From assembly GCA_002470695.1 (NCBI GenBank), contig DKNM01000022.1, forward strand, positions 2,203 through 38,832: a stretch of 36,630 nucleotides of DNA, given 5' to 3'. Position numbers and translations under genes: made by a program. This DNA comes from Candidatus Neomicrothrix sp. UBA7388 (GTDB lineage Bacteria > Actinomycetota > Acidimicrobiia > Acidimicrobiales > Poriferisodalaceae). The notes under the pieces are model-generated. The model did not search any database. It was not told the DNA's origin and saw only the letters and a list, made by a program, of their open reading frames with translations. This document shows, piece by piece, positions 14,406 to 23,061 of this stretch (positions are counted from its first letter, which is position 1; the number at the start of each line of letters is the position of its first letter).

Positions 14406-17400
14406 CAGACCGATTCCTCAAACCCAAGAAATTCTTGCAATGGCCTAACGGTAAGAGGGTTAGACATCCAATCTCTGAGCCCTAAAGCAGCCGCTCGTGC
14501 CGCCGCAACAGTCGTCAAACAGGGAATTTTGTGTGCGGTTGACGCAAACCGGATTCTGTGACCATCGCTACGCGGACCTCTGCCTCTTGGCGTATTCACG
14601 ACTAACTTCACTTGGCCGGCACCTATCAATTCGACCGCGTCAACGCCTGCGCTGATTTTACGGCCCTCCTCGCTCAGTTTCGCTACGACAGTTTCGACAG
14701 CTACTCCTCGTGCCTGCAGAAAATCGGCGGTGCCTTCTGTTGCAGCTATTTGGAACCCCAAATCGACGAACCCTCGGGCGGCTTCGAGGCCTTGTTCTTT
14801 ATCTCGATCTGCCAGCGAGAAAAAAATTGTGCCCCCGAGCGGCAAGGCTTCTCCAGCCGCAATTTGACTTTTCGCAAATGCTAAGCCGAAGGTTCGATCA
14901 ATGCCCATCACTTCTCCAGTTGACCTCATCTCTGGCCCTAGCACCGTGTCTACGTCCGGAAAGCGCTGAAATGGCAGCACCGCTTCTTTCACCGCGACAT
15001 GACCTTCTCTGATCGCTTCAGGCAAGGCTCCATGCGTTCTCAACTCCGCGAGAGTTTCGCCTGCCATGACTCTGGCGGCCACTTTTGCCAGCTGAACACC
15101 TGTTGCCTTAGCAACAAATGGCACAGTTCGAGAGGCGCGAGGGTTCGCTTCAATCACAAAAACTTGGCTTTGTTTAACCGCAAATTGAACATTTAGGAGG
15201 CCGATTACATTAAGTCGCTCAGCGAGCCGCTGCGTGTAGTCAATAATGACTTCTTGGGTGTCGTGCATCAGGTTCGGAGGAGGTATGGCGCACGCGCTGT
15301 CACCTGAGTGAACTCCCGCTTCCTCGACATGTTCAAGGATTCCTCCAAGCAGAAACTCTCCGGTTTTATCTCTAATAGAGTCGACATCGACTTCGATCGC
15401 ATCTTCTAAGAATCGATCAACCAGAACTGGACGATCAGCCGAGAGACCTCCTTCTCGCCCAAGACCCCCGAATAAAGCAAGTTCCGCCATTGCCGCTTCG
15501 AGCTCGTCAAAATCGTAAACGATTGTCATTGCGCGACCCCCAAGCACATAGCTCGGTCGCACTAACGCAGGAAACCCAATTCGTTCACATATTGCTTTAG
15601 CTTCATCGATCGTCACTGCAGTGCCACCGGGAGGTTGTGGAATCTCCAATTGGGCGCATAGCGAATTCCAACGTTCGCGGTCTTCTGCAAGGTCAATTGA
15701 GTCGGGTGAAGTTCCGCAAACTAACTGAGGTGGTAGCGCCGATGCCAACTTGAGAGGCGTTTGCCCGCCGAGGCTCACGATGATCCCTTCGGGCTGTTCC
15801 GCCTCAATAACATTGAGTACGTCTTCTAAAGTCAATGGCTCAAAATAGAGCCGGTCGGATGTGTCATAGTCGGTCGAGACAGTTTCGGGGTTGCAATTGA
15901 CCATGATCGTCTCGTAACCGGCTTCCTCGAGAGCGAAGCTGGCGTGCACACAGCAGTAATCGAACTCAATACCTTGACCAATGCGGTTGGGTCCCGAGCC
16001 CAAGATCATCATTCGAGGTTTTGTCCCCGCTCGAATTTCATCTTCGTCCTCATAAGTCGAGTAGTGGTAAGGAGTCACAGCGTCAAACTCAGCCGCGCAG
16101 GTGTCAACCGTCTTAAAAGTCGCTCGGATTCCTTGACTTAATCGTGCAACGCGAACATCACCCTCGCTGCAGTCGGTCAAATACGCTATCTGCGCGTCAG
16201 AAAAGCCGAGCTGTTTTACTCGCTTCCATTGCCTCGCGCTAAGAGCGGAAGGTGCCTTGCCTTCCAATGCAATGCGTTCCTCAATGATGATCATCATCTG
16301 ATCGAGGAACCATGGGTCGATTTCGCAAGCAGAGTAAATCGCTTGCAGACCAGTCTCCCGCCTCATCAATTCAGCTATTTGAAACAACCGTTCGGGAGTC
16401 GGTATCGCAATTTGCTCAAGTAAATCGTCCGTGGTTTCTTGGCGGTATTGCAGCTCCCCTGCGTCAGCATTGAGACCGAACCTTCCCTGCTCCAGCGATC
16501 TGATTCCCTTTTGCAGACTTTCAGGAAAAGTTCGACCAATCGCCATAGCCTCCCCCACCGACTGCATCTGCGGCCCAAGAACTCCGGAAGCCCCCGGAAG
16601 CTTCTCAAAAGCCCATCGAGGAATTTTAGTCACGACGTAATCAATCGTTGGCTCAAAGCTGGCCGGGGTTTTTTCCGTAATGTCGTTGGTGATTTCATCC
16701 AACCGATAGCCGACCGCTAAACGAGCAGCGATCTTGGCTATTGGGAAACCGGTTGCCTTTGAAGCCAAAGCCGAACTGCGACTTACTCGTGGGTTCATTT
16801 CTATAACGATTTGCCGACCGGTTTCTGGGTGCACAGCGAATTGAACATTCGACCCGCCCGTTTCGACTCCGACTCGTCGAATGCAAGCAAAAGCTGCATT
16901 TCGCATTTTTTGGTATTCAACATCAGAAAGCGTTTGAGCTGGCGCGACAGTTATCGAGTCGCCTGTATGAACGCCCATTGCATCAACGTTCTCAATTGAA
17001 CATATAACAACGCAGTTATCGGCGTGATCGCGCATCACCTCGAGCTCGTATTCTTTCCAACCCTTTATAGATTGCTCGATCAGAATCTCCGAGATAGGAC
17101 TTGCATCTAGGCCCAATGCAGCTACGCGATGGTACTCCTCAGGCGTGTGCGCAAAGGCTGTCCCTTTACCGCCCAAGATGTAGGCGGGGCGAATGATTAC
17201 CGGTAAGCCAATCTCCTCGATGACTGCCATAGCTTCGTCCATATCATGCGCAATGCCTGACCGAGCGCACTCCAAACCAATTTCTTCCATCGCCTTTCGG
17301 AAGAGGTCTCGGTCTTCTGCAGTGGCAATAGCCTCACCACTGGCGCCTATCATTTCGACGCCGTATTCCTCTAAGACGCCTGACTCAACTAGTTCTGTCG

Positions 17401-17695
17401 CCAAATTAAGTGCTGTCTGTCCTCCAAGAGTGGGGAGAATGGCGTCTGGTTTTTCTCTGGCGATGATTGCAGTTAGTACGTCTAAGTCGAGAGGTTCTAT
17501 GTAAGTAGCGTCGGCAAATTCGGGATCCGTCATTATTGTCGCCGGGTTTGAATTGGCGAGGATGATGCGATAGCCCTCATCCCGCAGCACTCTGCAGGCC
17601 TGCGTGCCCGAATAATCGAATTCACAAGCCTGGCCGATCACGATCGGACCAGATCCGATAATTAAAATGCTGTCTAAATCTTCTCTCTTTGGCAT
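14405..17695 (-). CDS. carB: Carbamoyl-phosphate synthase large subunit
   Basis: CarB uses ammonia from CarA, bicarbonate and two ATP to make carbamoyl phosphate for pyrimidines and arginine. At 1096 residues it is full length: first ATP-grasp half (about 1-400, starting [22 protein letters not shown]), oligomerisation domain (about 400-550), second ATP-grasp half (about 555-930, starting [20 protein letters not shown]) and a C-terminal MGS-like allosteric domain (about 930-1096), where UMP or ornithine usually act. Its start overlaps the carA stop by one base and its stop overlaps the pyrD start by one base (both TGATG). Confidence 0.97.
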   Translation of the reverse strand: MPKREDLDSILIIGSGPIVIGQACEFDYSGTQACRVLRDEGYRIILANSNPATIMTDPEFADATYIEPLDLDVLTAIIAREKPDAILPTLGGQTALNLATELVESGVLEEYGVEMIGASGEAIATAEDRDLFRKAMEEIGLECARSGIAHDMDEAMAVIEEIGLPVIIRPAYILGGKGTAFAHTPEEYHRVAALGLDASPISEILIEQSIKGWKEYELEVMRDHADNCVVICSIENVDAMGVHTGDSITVAPAQTLSDVEYQKMRNAAFACIRRVGVETGGSNVQFAVHPETGRQIVIEMNPRVSRSSALASKATGFPIAKIAARLAVGYRLDEITNDITEKTPASFEPTIDYVVTKIPRWAFEKLPGASGVLGPQMQSVGEAMAIGRTFPESLQKGIRSLEQGRFGLNADAGELQYRQETTDDLLEQIAIPTPERLFQIAELMRRETGLQAIYSACEIDPWFLDQMMIIIEERIALEGKAPSALSARQWKRVKQLGFSDAQIAYLTDCSEGDVRVARLSQGIRATFKTVDTCAAEFDAVTPYHYSTYEDEDEIRAGTKPRMMILGSGPNRIGQGIEFDYCCVHASFALEEAGYETIMVNCNPETVSTDYDTSDRLYFEPLTLEDVLNVIEAEQPEGIIVSLGGQTPLKLASALPPQLVCGTSPDSIDLAEDRERWNSLCAQLEIPQPPGGTAVTIDEAKAICERIGFPALVRPSYVLGGRAMTIVYDFDELEAAMAELALFGGLGREGGLSADRPVLVDRFLEDAIEVDVDSIRDKTGEFLLGGILEHVEEAGVHSGDSACAIPPPNLMHDTQEVIIDYTQRLAERLNVIGLLNVQFAVKQSQVFVIEANPRASRTVPFVAKATGVQLAKVAARVMAGETLAELRTHGALPEAIREGHVAVKEAVLPFQRFPDVDTVLGPEMRSTGEVMGIDRTFGLAFAKSQIAAGEALPLGGTIFFSLADRDKEQGLEAARGFVDLGFQIAATEGTADFLQARGVAVETVVAKLSEEGRKISAGVDAVELIGAGQVKLVVNTPRGRGPRSDGHRIRFASTAHKIPCLTTVAAARAAALGLRDWMSNPLTVRPLQEFLGFEESV

Positions 17696-18783
17696 CAGCT
17701 TGACGCTCCCTCAAAAGCGCTCATCAGGTCGGCAAACTCTCGAAATAAATATCGAGAATCGTGGGGACCCGGACTGGCTTCGGGGTGGTATTGCACGCTG
17801 AAAGCCGGGATGTCGTTGCATTTCAAGCCCGATAGCGAGCCGTCGTTTAGACAAACATGGGTTTCAGTGACGTTTGGCACGGATCCAGATTCGATTGCGA
17901 AATTGTGATTTTGGCTAGTGATCTCTATTGAACCTTTACCCATATTCTTCACAGGTATGTTGCCGCCATGGTGACCAAACTTCATCTTGTATGAAGTGCC
18001 CCCAAGAGCTAGAGATAAAATTTGGTGTCCGAGACAAATGCCAAATATCGGAACCCGCCCAAGCAGTTGTCTGAGAGCATCGATTACAGGCCCCGCCATC
18101 ATGGGGTCCCCAGGGCCGTTGGAAAGAAAGACGCCGTCAGGCTTCAAGGAGAGAACCTCAGCACTAGAGGTGTGTGCCGGTACGACTACGACCGTTGCTA
18201 TTTCCGCTAGCTGCTCGACGATGGATTTCTTGATACCCAAGTCATATGCGACAACTAAGCGCTGGCCTTCGCCAAGTGTGTAACGCTCCTTAGTCGTGAC
18301 ATGGCTGACTAGATCGATACCTGAAGTTCCTGGTTCAGATTGAGCTGCAGCGCTCAGTTGTTCTATTGAGGCAGCGCCAAATGCGCCCGGCATCGCACCG
18401 TTGTCACGAACATATCTGGTCAACCGCCTCGTATCTAGTCCTGCAATTCCAGGAATTTTCTCCGAGCGCAAAAAGCTATCGAGGTCGTCTTCGCTCCTCC
18501 AATTTGATCGCCGTCGCGAGAGTTCCCTTACAATCACTCCCCTGCAGAATGCTTTCGGAGCCTCCGAGTCAGCCGTCGTCACACCGTAATTACCGATATG
18601 CGGGTAGGTGAAGTTGATGATCTGACCCGCGTATGAAGGGTCCGTTATGACCTCTTGGTAGCCACTGAGGACCGTGTTGAACACGACTTCACCGGCAGCA
18701 ATGGGGACCTCTGGCCCTATTAGTTCGCCTTCGAAAATAGCGCCATCAGCCAAAACGAGGGCTCCTTCGCGAATCTCGGTCAC
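17695..18783 (-). CDS. carA: Carbamoyl-phosphate synthase small subunit (glutamine amidotransferase)
   Basis: CarA hydrolyses glutamine and passes ammonia to CarB. The 362-residue protein has the N-terminal CarA domain ([34 protein letters not shown]) and the class I glutaminase triad: Cys250 in FGICLGHQ, and His333 and Glu335 in YHPEASPGP. It starts with GTG, preceded by GAGG 6 bases upstream. In many actinobacteria pyrC lies just before carA; here only 61 bases separate pyrB from carA. A 7-codon open frame with its own ribosome binding site ends on the carA start codon. Confidence 0.96.
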   Translation of the reverse strand: MTEIREGALVLADGAIFEGELIGPEVPIAAGEVVFNTVLSGYQEVITDPSYAGQIINFTYPHIGNYGVTTADSEAPKAFCRGVIVRELSRRRSNWRSEDDLDSFLRSEKIPGIAGLDTRRLTRYVRDNGAMPGAFGAASIEQLSAAAQSEPGTSGIDLVSHVTTKERYTLGEGQRLVVAYDLGIKKSIVEQLAEIATVVVVPAHTSSAEVLSLKPDGVFLSNGPGDPMMAGPVIDALRQLLGRVPIFGICLGHQILSLALGGTSYKMKFGHHGGNIPVKNMGKGSIEITSQNHNFAIESGSVPNVTETHVCLNDGSLSGLKCNDIPAFSVQYHPEASPGPHDSRYLFREFADLMSAFEGASS

Positions 18784-18803
18784 TTATTCACCTCGTTAAG
18801 CAT
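18780..18803 (-). CDS. Possible 7-codon upstream ORF coupled to carA
   Basis: In the 61-base pyrB-carA spacer the - strand holds an ATG followed by LNEVNK and a TGA that overlaps the carA GTG start (GTGA). An AGAGG lies 7 bases before this ATG. The arrangement would let ribosomes ending the short frame restart at carA, or it could be a regulatory leader or a remnant of the lost pyrC region. So short a frame can arise by chance, and the carA binding site lies inside it. Confidence 0.25.
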   Translation of the reverse strand: MLNEVNK

Positions 18804-18831
18804 CCGCGCACCTCTGATTTGCTTGCGCTTT

Positions 18832-18858
18832 TCTATAATTCCAGTCACTCGATCTCAA
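18832..18858 (-). promoter_or_regulatory. Weak candidate internal promoter before carA
   Basis: At the end of pyrB the - strand has TTGAGA (18853-18858) and, after a 15-base spacer, TATAGA (18832-18837). The -35 matches five of six consensus bases, but the spacer is shorter than the usual 16-18. It could let carAB be transcribed apart from pyrRB, which would make sense because carbamoyl phosphate also feeds arginine synthesis. Low support. Confidence 0.2.
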
Positions 18859-19795
18859 TTCCTGAGCCCAAGAGCCTAAATAACACGGCCATTCTCAGCG
18901 CTACTCCATTCATGACTTGCTTACTAACTAGTACGTTGGGTCGGCCGTCCAAGACCGAATCAGCAATTTCAATCCCGCGATTCACAGGACCCGGATGGGT
19001 AATGACAACATCATCTTTTAGTGTTGTCGCGCGTGCTTCGGTGATTCCGTATCGCTCTACGTAGTCGGTTACGGGGAGAGCGGAGGAATCGTCCATTCGC
19101 TCTGTCTGGATCCGAAGCAAACCAACTACATCAAATTTAGGTAACACTTCGTCTAGATTTTCCGCTACTTCTACAGGCCATTTATCAACGTCGGAAGGTT
19201 GGAGACTTTGTGGTGCGACGACGGTAACTGTCGCACCCAGTTTGGTGTACACGTCGACATCGCTTCTAGCAACTCGACTATGTCTCACATCGCCGATAAT
19301 CCCTATGTGTACTCCAGCAAGGGATGCTTCAGGGCCTGCCGAACCATTGAAGTGTTGACACAAGGTGTAAGCGTCAAGCAATCCTTGAGTGGGGTGGGCA
19401 TTTAGCCCATCACCGGCATTTATAACCGAAATGTATTCGCCCACTTCGTGAGCAATTTCGCTTGGTAGCCCACCAACGCCGTGTCGTATTACGAGCGCGT
19501 CTACTCCTAGTGCCCCAATGGTTTCCACCGTGTCTCGAAGCGTCTCACCTTTTGATAGTGAAGAAGCGTGGGTCGGAAAATCTAAAACGTCTGCTGATAG
19601 TCGCTTGGCTGCGAGGTCGAAAGACATTCGAGTTCTGGTCGAATCCTCGAAAAAGACCATCGCAACCGTGCGTCCGCGCAAAGCTGGGACCTTAGGTATA
19701 GGTCGTTGACATACTTCGGCGAATCGGTCCGTTAGATGCAGAAGCTCCTGTATGCCTTGCTCTCCTATGTCTTTCAAATCCACAAGATGTTTCAT
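18845..19795 (-). CDS. pyrB: Aspartate carbamoyltransferase catalytic subunit
   Basis: PyrB joins carbamoyl phosphate and aspartate. The 316-residue protein has the carbamoyl-phosphate loop FFEDSTRTRMSF (STRT at 52-55), Lys82 in SSLSKGET, and HPTQGLLDA (134-137), then the aspartate-binding half. No pyrI regulatory subunit is next to it, as is usual in Actinobacteria. It overlaps pyrR by four bases (ATGA). The next pathway enzyme, dihydroorotase (PyrC), is not encoded after it in this window. Confidence 0.96.
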   Translation of the reverse strand: MKHLVDLKDIGEQGIQELLHLTDRFAEVCQRPIPKVPALRGRTVAMVFFEDSTRTRMSFDLAAKRLSADVLDFPTHASSLSKGETLRDTVETIGALGVDALVIRHGVGGLPSEIAHEVGEYISVINAGDGLNAHPTQGLLDAYTLCQHFNGSAGPEASLAGVHIGIIGDVRHSRVARSDVDVYTKLGATVTVVAPQSLQPSDVDKWPVEVAENLDEVLPKFDVVGLLRIQTERMDDSSALPVTDYVERYGITEARATTLKDDVVITHPGPVNRGIEIADSVLDGRPNVLVSKQVMNGVALRMAVLFRLLGSGIEIE

Positions 19796-20358
19796 TTGCG
19801 CATTTCCCCCAACAGGACACCCTCAGCATTAACGTCGACAACTTCGTCTCGACGGGTTGGGAGATTCTTGCCGACAAAATCTGGACGGATAGGCAGTTCG
19901 CGGTGTCCTCGGTCAATAACTACTGCCAGTTGGACTGCTCTTGGTCTTCCGAAATCAGTTAAAGCGTCTAATGCTGCGCGAATAGTTCGGCCTGTAAACA
20001 AAACGTCATCGACTAGGACGACGATTTTGCCGCCTAAGTCTGTCTGGATATCGGTCTCAGCCTCAGGCATAACAGGCCTGAGACCTATGTCGTCACGGTA
20101 AAGCGCTACATCAAGAGTGCCTAATGGGACATCGACACCCTCTATCTCAAACAAAATTCGGGCAATCAACTGAGAGACTTCAACCCCACCTGTCTGCAGT
20201 GCCACCAAGACCACATCTTCTAAACCTTGGTTGCGTTCGATGATTTCATGCCCGATCCGAGTGAGTGCCCGCTGCACTTGCGCGGCATCCATGACTGTGG
20301 TTCGGGCAACGAAAACGCCCCCATAGGGGGGCGTCATCCGGCGCTCACGGTCGGCCAA
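19792..20358 (-). CDS. pyrR: Bifunctional pyr operon regulator / uracil phosphoribosyltransferase
   Basis: PyrR binds pyr mRNA when UMP is high and reduces expression; it can also make UMP from uracil and PRPP. The 188-residue protein has the PRPP-binding loop VVLVDDVLFTGRT (113-125), RALTRIGHEIIERN near the N-terminus, LYRDD, and the late DRGHRELPIRPDFVGKNLPT segment. The first about 17 residues have no match in B. subtilis PyrR but resemble the variable N-terminus of mycobacterial PyrR. The start is probably the TTG at 20358, which has AGGAAGGA 6 bases upstream; an ATG at 20337 is the alternative. The leader has a PyrR-binding loop, and a terminator-like hairpin lies in the first codons, so autoregulation is likely. 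Confidence 0.94.
   Translation of the reverse strand: MADRERRMTPPYGGVFVARTTVMDAAQVQRALTRIGHEIIERNQGLEDVVLVALQTGGVEVSQLIARILFEIEGVDVPLGTLDVALYRDDIGLRPVMPEAETDIQTDLGGKIVVLVDDVLFTGRTIRAALDALTDFGRPRAVQLAVVIDRGHRELPIRPDFVGKNLPTRRDEVVDVNAEGVLLGEMRK
20311..20335 (-). terminator. Terminator-like hairpin inside the pyrR 5' coding region (possible attenuator)
   Basis: The - strand reads ACGCCCCC, a CTAT loop, GGGGGCGT and then TTTCGTT; one more G-U pair can close the stem to nine pairs. A GC-rich stem followed by a T-run is the shape of an intrinsic terminator. It lies about 45 bases after the PyrR-binding loop, the relative order seen in Bacillus attenuators, but with the likely start codon upstream it falls inside codons 8-17 of pyrR. 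Function is inferred; the T-run is short. Confidence 0.35.
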
Positions 20359-20380
20359 TCTTTTTCCTTCCTGTCCGTTT

Positions 20381-20396
20381 GGGCCTCACAGGACCC
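20381..20396 (-). promoter_or_regulatory. PyrR-binding RNA loop in the pyrR leader
   Basis: The transcript reads GGGUCCUGUGAGGCCC. It folds into a five-pair stem (GGGUC with GGCCC, including one U-G) around the hexaloop CUGUGA, which fits the CNGNGA PyrR hexaloop. Against the known consensus ARUCCNGNGAGGYU only the outermost A-U pair differs, and it is replaced by G-C, which keeps pairing. It lies 22 bases before the TTG start of pyrR. The UCCUGU of this loop can alternatively pair with ACAGGA overlapping the pyrR ribosome binding site (20369-20374), suggesting a switch. Confidence 0.75.
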
Positions 20397-20415
20397 GCTT
20401 CACGGTCAGAGGTGC

Positions 20416-20421
20416 ATCCTA
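20416..20421 (-). promoter_or_regulatory. Candidate -10 box of the pyr operon
   Basis: TAGGAT lies in the 111-base nusB-pyrR spacer, 20 bases before the PyrR-binding loop, so a transcript starting about 7 bases downstream would contain the whole loop. No good -35 is found at 16-18 bases. Inference. Confidence 0.3.
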
Positions 20422-20469
20422 GTACATGAGGTTCCCCATTGGTGGATCACCTGATATCTAAGTGCGCAG

Positions 20470-20889
20470 TCATTTGAGTTCTCGTGCTACCGAGCCAAGG
20501 ACGCCGTTAATAAACCGTCCGCTTTCGTCGGTAGCCCCAAAACGATTTCCTAATTCGACGGCTTCATTGATTACGACTGCAATTGGCGCCCGCTGCGACA
20601 TGAGTTCGAACACCCCAAGCCTCAAAATCCATAGATCCAAGATTCCCAGTCGATCCAACGACCATCCTTCATTTAAATAAGCGTCAATTTCAGCGTCAAT
20701 CGCCTCGACATCTTCGGAGACTCCCTTCACTAACTCCCCGACTGCCGCGCCTAAGGCGACCACCTGACTTTCTAAAATTTCTTCAGCAAGTACACCCTTT
20801 ACTTCTGCCTCATAGAGAATTTCAACTGCGCGTTCTCGTTCCTCTCGTTTTTGATCGGCGGGTTTTGGGGCGAATGGGTCGTCGGTCAC
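20470..20889 (-). CDS. nusB: Transcription antitermination factor NusB
   Basis: NusB pairs with NusE (S10) on boxA RNA to prevent early termination in rRNA operons. The 139-residue all-helical protein has REERERAVEILYEAEVKG at the start, the WSLDRLGILDLWILRLGVFEL helix and the end VVINEAVELGNRFGATDESGRFINGVLG, which are the family's strongest segments. The start is GTG, overlapping the efp stop as GTGA. The efp-nusB pair is conserved in Actinobacteria. The 111-base spacer after it holds the pyr operon control region. Confidence 0.95.
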   Translation of the reverse strand: MTDDPFAPKPADQKREERERAVEILYEAEVKGVLAEEILESQVVALGAAVGELVKGVSEDVEAIDAEIDAYLNEGWSLDRLGILDLWILRLGVFELMSQRAPIAVVINEAVELGNRFGATDESGRFINGVLGSVARELK

Positions 20890-21452
20890 CCGTTGGCTCG
20901 TTCTATATATTCGCTACTCCGCGTGTCGATTTTGAGCCTTTCGCCGATCTCGATGAAGAGGGGCACTTGGACTACTACTCCGGTTTCCATCGTGGCCGAC
21001 TTCCTCGCTCCCGACACTCGGTCGCCTTGAATGCCAGGTTCCGTCTCCGTCACTGTTAGAACGACTGAAGCTGGCAGATCCGTTCCTACAATCTCGCTCC
21101 CATACATCTGAAGCACGACAGCATTACCCTCTACGAGGAACTCCGGGGCTGTCCCAAGCGAATCTTTCGGGACCTGCATCTGCTCGTAAGTTTCGTTGTC
21201 CATGAAAACCATTTCGTCACCAGCTGCGTAAAGGTATTGCATTTCCCGCTTATCAATGACCGCCCGTTCCATTTTCTCGCCGGCCCTGAATGTTCTCTCG
21301 ATGACAGCTCCGGTCCTCAGATTACGAAGCGTCGTTCGCACAAACGCTCCGCCTTTGCCGGGCTTAACGTGTTGAAACTCAGAGATTTGGAATAAACCAT
21401 CATCCAAATCAATATTCATTCCATTCTTGAAATCTGACGTAGAGATCGCCAT
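20886..21452 (-). CDS. efp: Translation elongation factor P
   Basis: EF-P rescues ribosomes stalled at polyproline stretches. The protein has 188 residues with the start at 21452, where AAAGGA lies about 8 bases upstream; an in-frame codon nine residues earlier would add an unusual tail. It has three beta-barrel domains. The domain I loop is VKPGKGGAF with Lys33 at the tip, the place of the E. coli modified Lys34. No epmA/epmB-type or rhamnosylation gene is nearby; actinobacterial EF-P is known to work without modification in at least some species. MltG in this window has a PPPP stretch near its N-terminus that could need it. Confidence 0.96.
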   Translation of the reverse strand: MAISTSDFKNGMNIDLDDGLFQISEFQHVKPGKGGAFVRTTLRNLRTGAVIERTFRAGEKMERAVIDKREMQYLYAAGDEMVFMDNETYEQMQVPKDSLGTAPEFLVEGNAVVLQMYGSEIVGTDLPASVVLTVTETEPGIQGDRVSGARKSATMETGVVVQVPLFIEIGERLKIDTRSSEYIERANG

Positions 21453-21491
21453 CGATTTTCCTTTACTTAGACCTAGCACTAAGAAATTTAG

Positions 21492-22580
21492 TTAAACAAC
21501 TGACACTTTGGGGAATTTGGTGAGACGCCTGCAGCCTGTTTGTGTGATTAGCACAGTGTCCTCAACTCTTACGCCGCCTACACCAGGAAGGTACACGCCT
21601 GGCTCGCACGTCACTACCTGGTTAGCTCCAAGCGTGTCTTGACTTCGAGAGTTAATCCAAGGCGCTTCGTGAATCTCTAATCCAACCCCGTGACCAGTCC
21701 CGTGCAAAAAGTGTTGCGAAAGGTTTTCCCTCCCGAGATGGGCCCGGCATTCGTAGTCCACCTTTGATGCCGTAACTCCGGGCTTGATCGCTTCGCAGCC
21801 CAGCGCTTGAGCTTCGGTTACTAGGTCCATGACTCTCAGTAATTCATCGCTGCCGTCACCGATGAGGAAGGTGCGTGTCATGTCTGAGTGATAACCATCT
21901 ACAACTGCACCAAAATCCAAAACCACTGGGTCACCAGATGTGATTACACGGCTCGAGGGTCGAGCATGGGGCAAGGCAGCGTTCGGTCCACTCGCGCATA
22001 TAGTTTCAAAGGAAAGCGATGCAGCCCCCAACTCCAGCATCTTGTAGTCAAGCAGGCGAGCGAACTCGACTTCAGTGGGTTCAGCAGCAAGCTCAGCCAA
22101 AACTTGAGTTAGAGCCGAATCAGCGATTTCTGCAGCAGTTTCAATACGCGCAATTTCGGAGTCATCCTTTATCTTTCGCAAATCACTCAACAGATTGGGT
22201 GCGGGCATTAGAGCTAGTTCAAACTCCGCCTTTAAGCGTTGCGCTTCGTCCCAGGTTATACGTTGCGGATCAAGAGCTAAGTTGGCAACACCTCGCAATT
22301 CAGACTTCATGAACTTCAAGTGTTCCAGCGGTGACTCGACGCGGACTGCGATGTCCATCCCAGCTAGCTCATGGGTCGCTTGATCCGTGTAACGACTGTC
22401 TGTCATCAAGTGCGTGCCACTCGGCGAAACCAGGATTTGTCCTGAAGAGCCTGTAAAACCGCTGATCCAGCGAATACTTACCTCGTCGGATATATAAAAG
22501 CTATCGATAGATTCGTTCGCCATCGTGTCAGATAAGTCTCTGAGACGTTGGGAGCGATCAATAGACGGAAGGTCAGCCAT
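21492..22580 (-). CDS. M24 family aminopeptidase (Xaa-Pro peptidase, PepP/PepQ-like)
   Basis: This 362-residue 'pita-bread' metallopeptidase removes residues next to proline from small peptides. It has an N-terminal creatinase-like domain (about 1-130) and the M24 catalytic domain with the dinuclear metal ligands Asp222, Asp233, His297 (in HGTGHGVG), Glu326 (CEPGVYLPG) and Glu340 (VRVEDT). It lies between aroQ and efp, the usual place for this peptidase in Actinobacteria. It overlaps aroQ by 8 bases. Whether it acts as an aminopeptidase P or a prolidase cannot be told from the motifs. Confidence 0.92.
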   Translation of the reverse strand: MADLPSIDRSQRLRDLSDTMANESIDSFYISDEVSIRWISGFTGSSGQILVSPSGTHLMTDSRYTDQATHELAGMDIAVRVESPLEHLKFMKSELRGVANLALDPQRITWDEAQRLKAEFELALMPAPNLLSDLRKIKDDSEIARIETAAEIADSALTQVLAELAAEPTEVEFARLLDYKMLELGAASLSFETICASGPNAALPHARPSSRVITSGDPVVLDFGAVVDGYHSDMTRTFLIGDGSDELLRVMDLVTEAQALGCEAIKPGVTASKVDYECRAHLGRENLSQHFLHGTGHGVGLEIHEAPWINSRSQDTLGANQVVTCEPGVYLPGVGGVRVEDTVLITQTGCRRLTKFPKVSVV

Positions 22581-23025
22581 TCTTCTCTTGGTATGCGTCT
22601 ATCGCTGTGTCTATAGCTTCTGGGTAGCCGGCGGCGCCTTTCCCGACTATCGAGGCGATAGCTAAAGGTTCAACGACTGAAATATGCCGCCACGGTTCAC
22701 GTTCTTTGGGGTTAGACAGGTGTAATTCGATTATGGGGCCGTCATAAGTTACAAGGGCATCATGAAGCGACCAGGAATAGTGAGTCAGCGCACCTGGGTT
22801 AATAACGATTGCCACAACACGTTTGCGGGCGGAATGGACCGCGTCGATCAAAGCACCTTCATGGTTGCTTTGCATGTGTTCAAGATCAAAACCTCTGGAT
22901 TGCGCCCGTTCCCTTGCAGACGCCACATGATCTAGGAGCCGTTCATGTCCGTAGATTTCCGGCTCGCGCTCGCCTAACAAATTTAGGTTCGGCCCTGACA
23001 GAAGAAGAATTACTGGACGGCTCAC
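22573..23025 (-). CDS. aroQ: 3-dehydroquinate dehydratase, type II
   Basis: AroQ converts 3-dehydroquinate to 3-dehydroshikimate, third step of the shikimate pathway. The 150-residue protein has the type II signature LSGPNLNLLGEREPEIYG with catalytic Tyr25, INPGALTHYS with Asn76, and ELHLSN with catalytic His102. Length is normal. The start is GTG. It follows aroB at 36 bases and overlaps the peptidase gene. Type II enzymes form dodecamers. Confidence 0.95.
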   Translation of the reverse strand: MSRPVILLLSGPNLNLLGEREPEIYGHERLLDHVASARERAQSRGFDLEHMQSNHEGALIDAVHSARKRVVAIVINPGALTHYSWSLHDALVTYDGPIIELHLSNPKEREPWRHISVVEPLAIASIVGKGAAGYPEAIDTAIDAYQEKNG

Positions 23026-23061
23026 ACCAATAGGTTGCCAGAGATCACGCCGGATTAGTCC

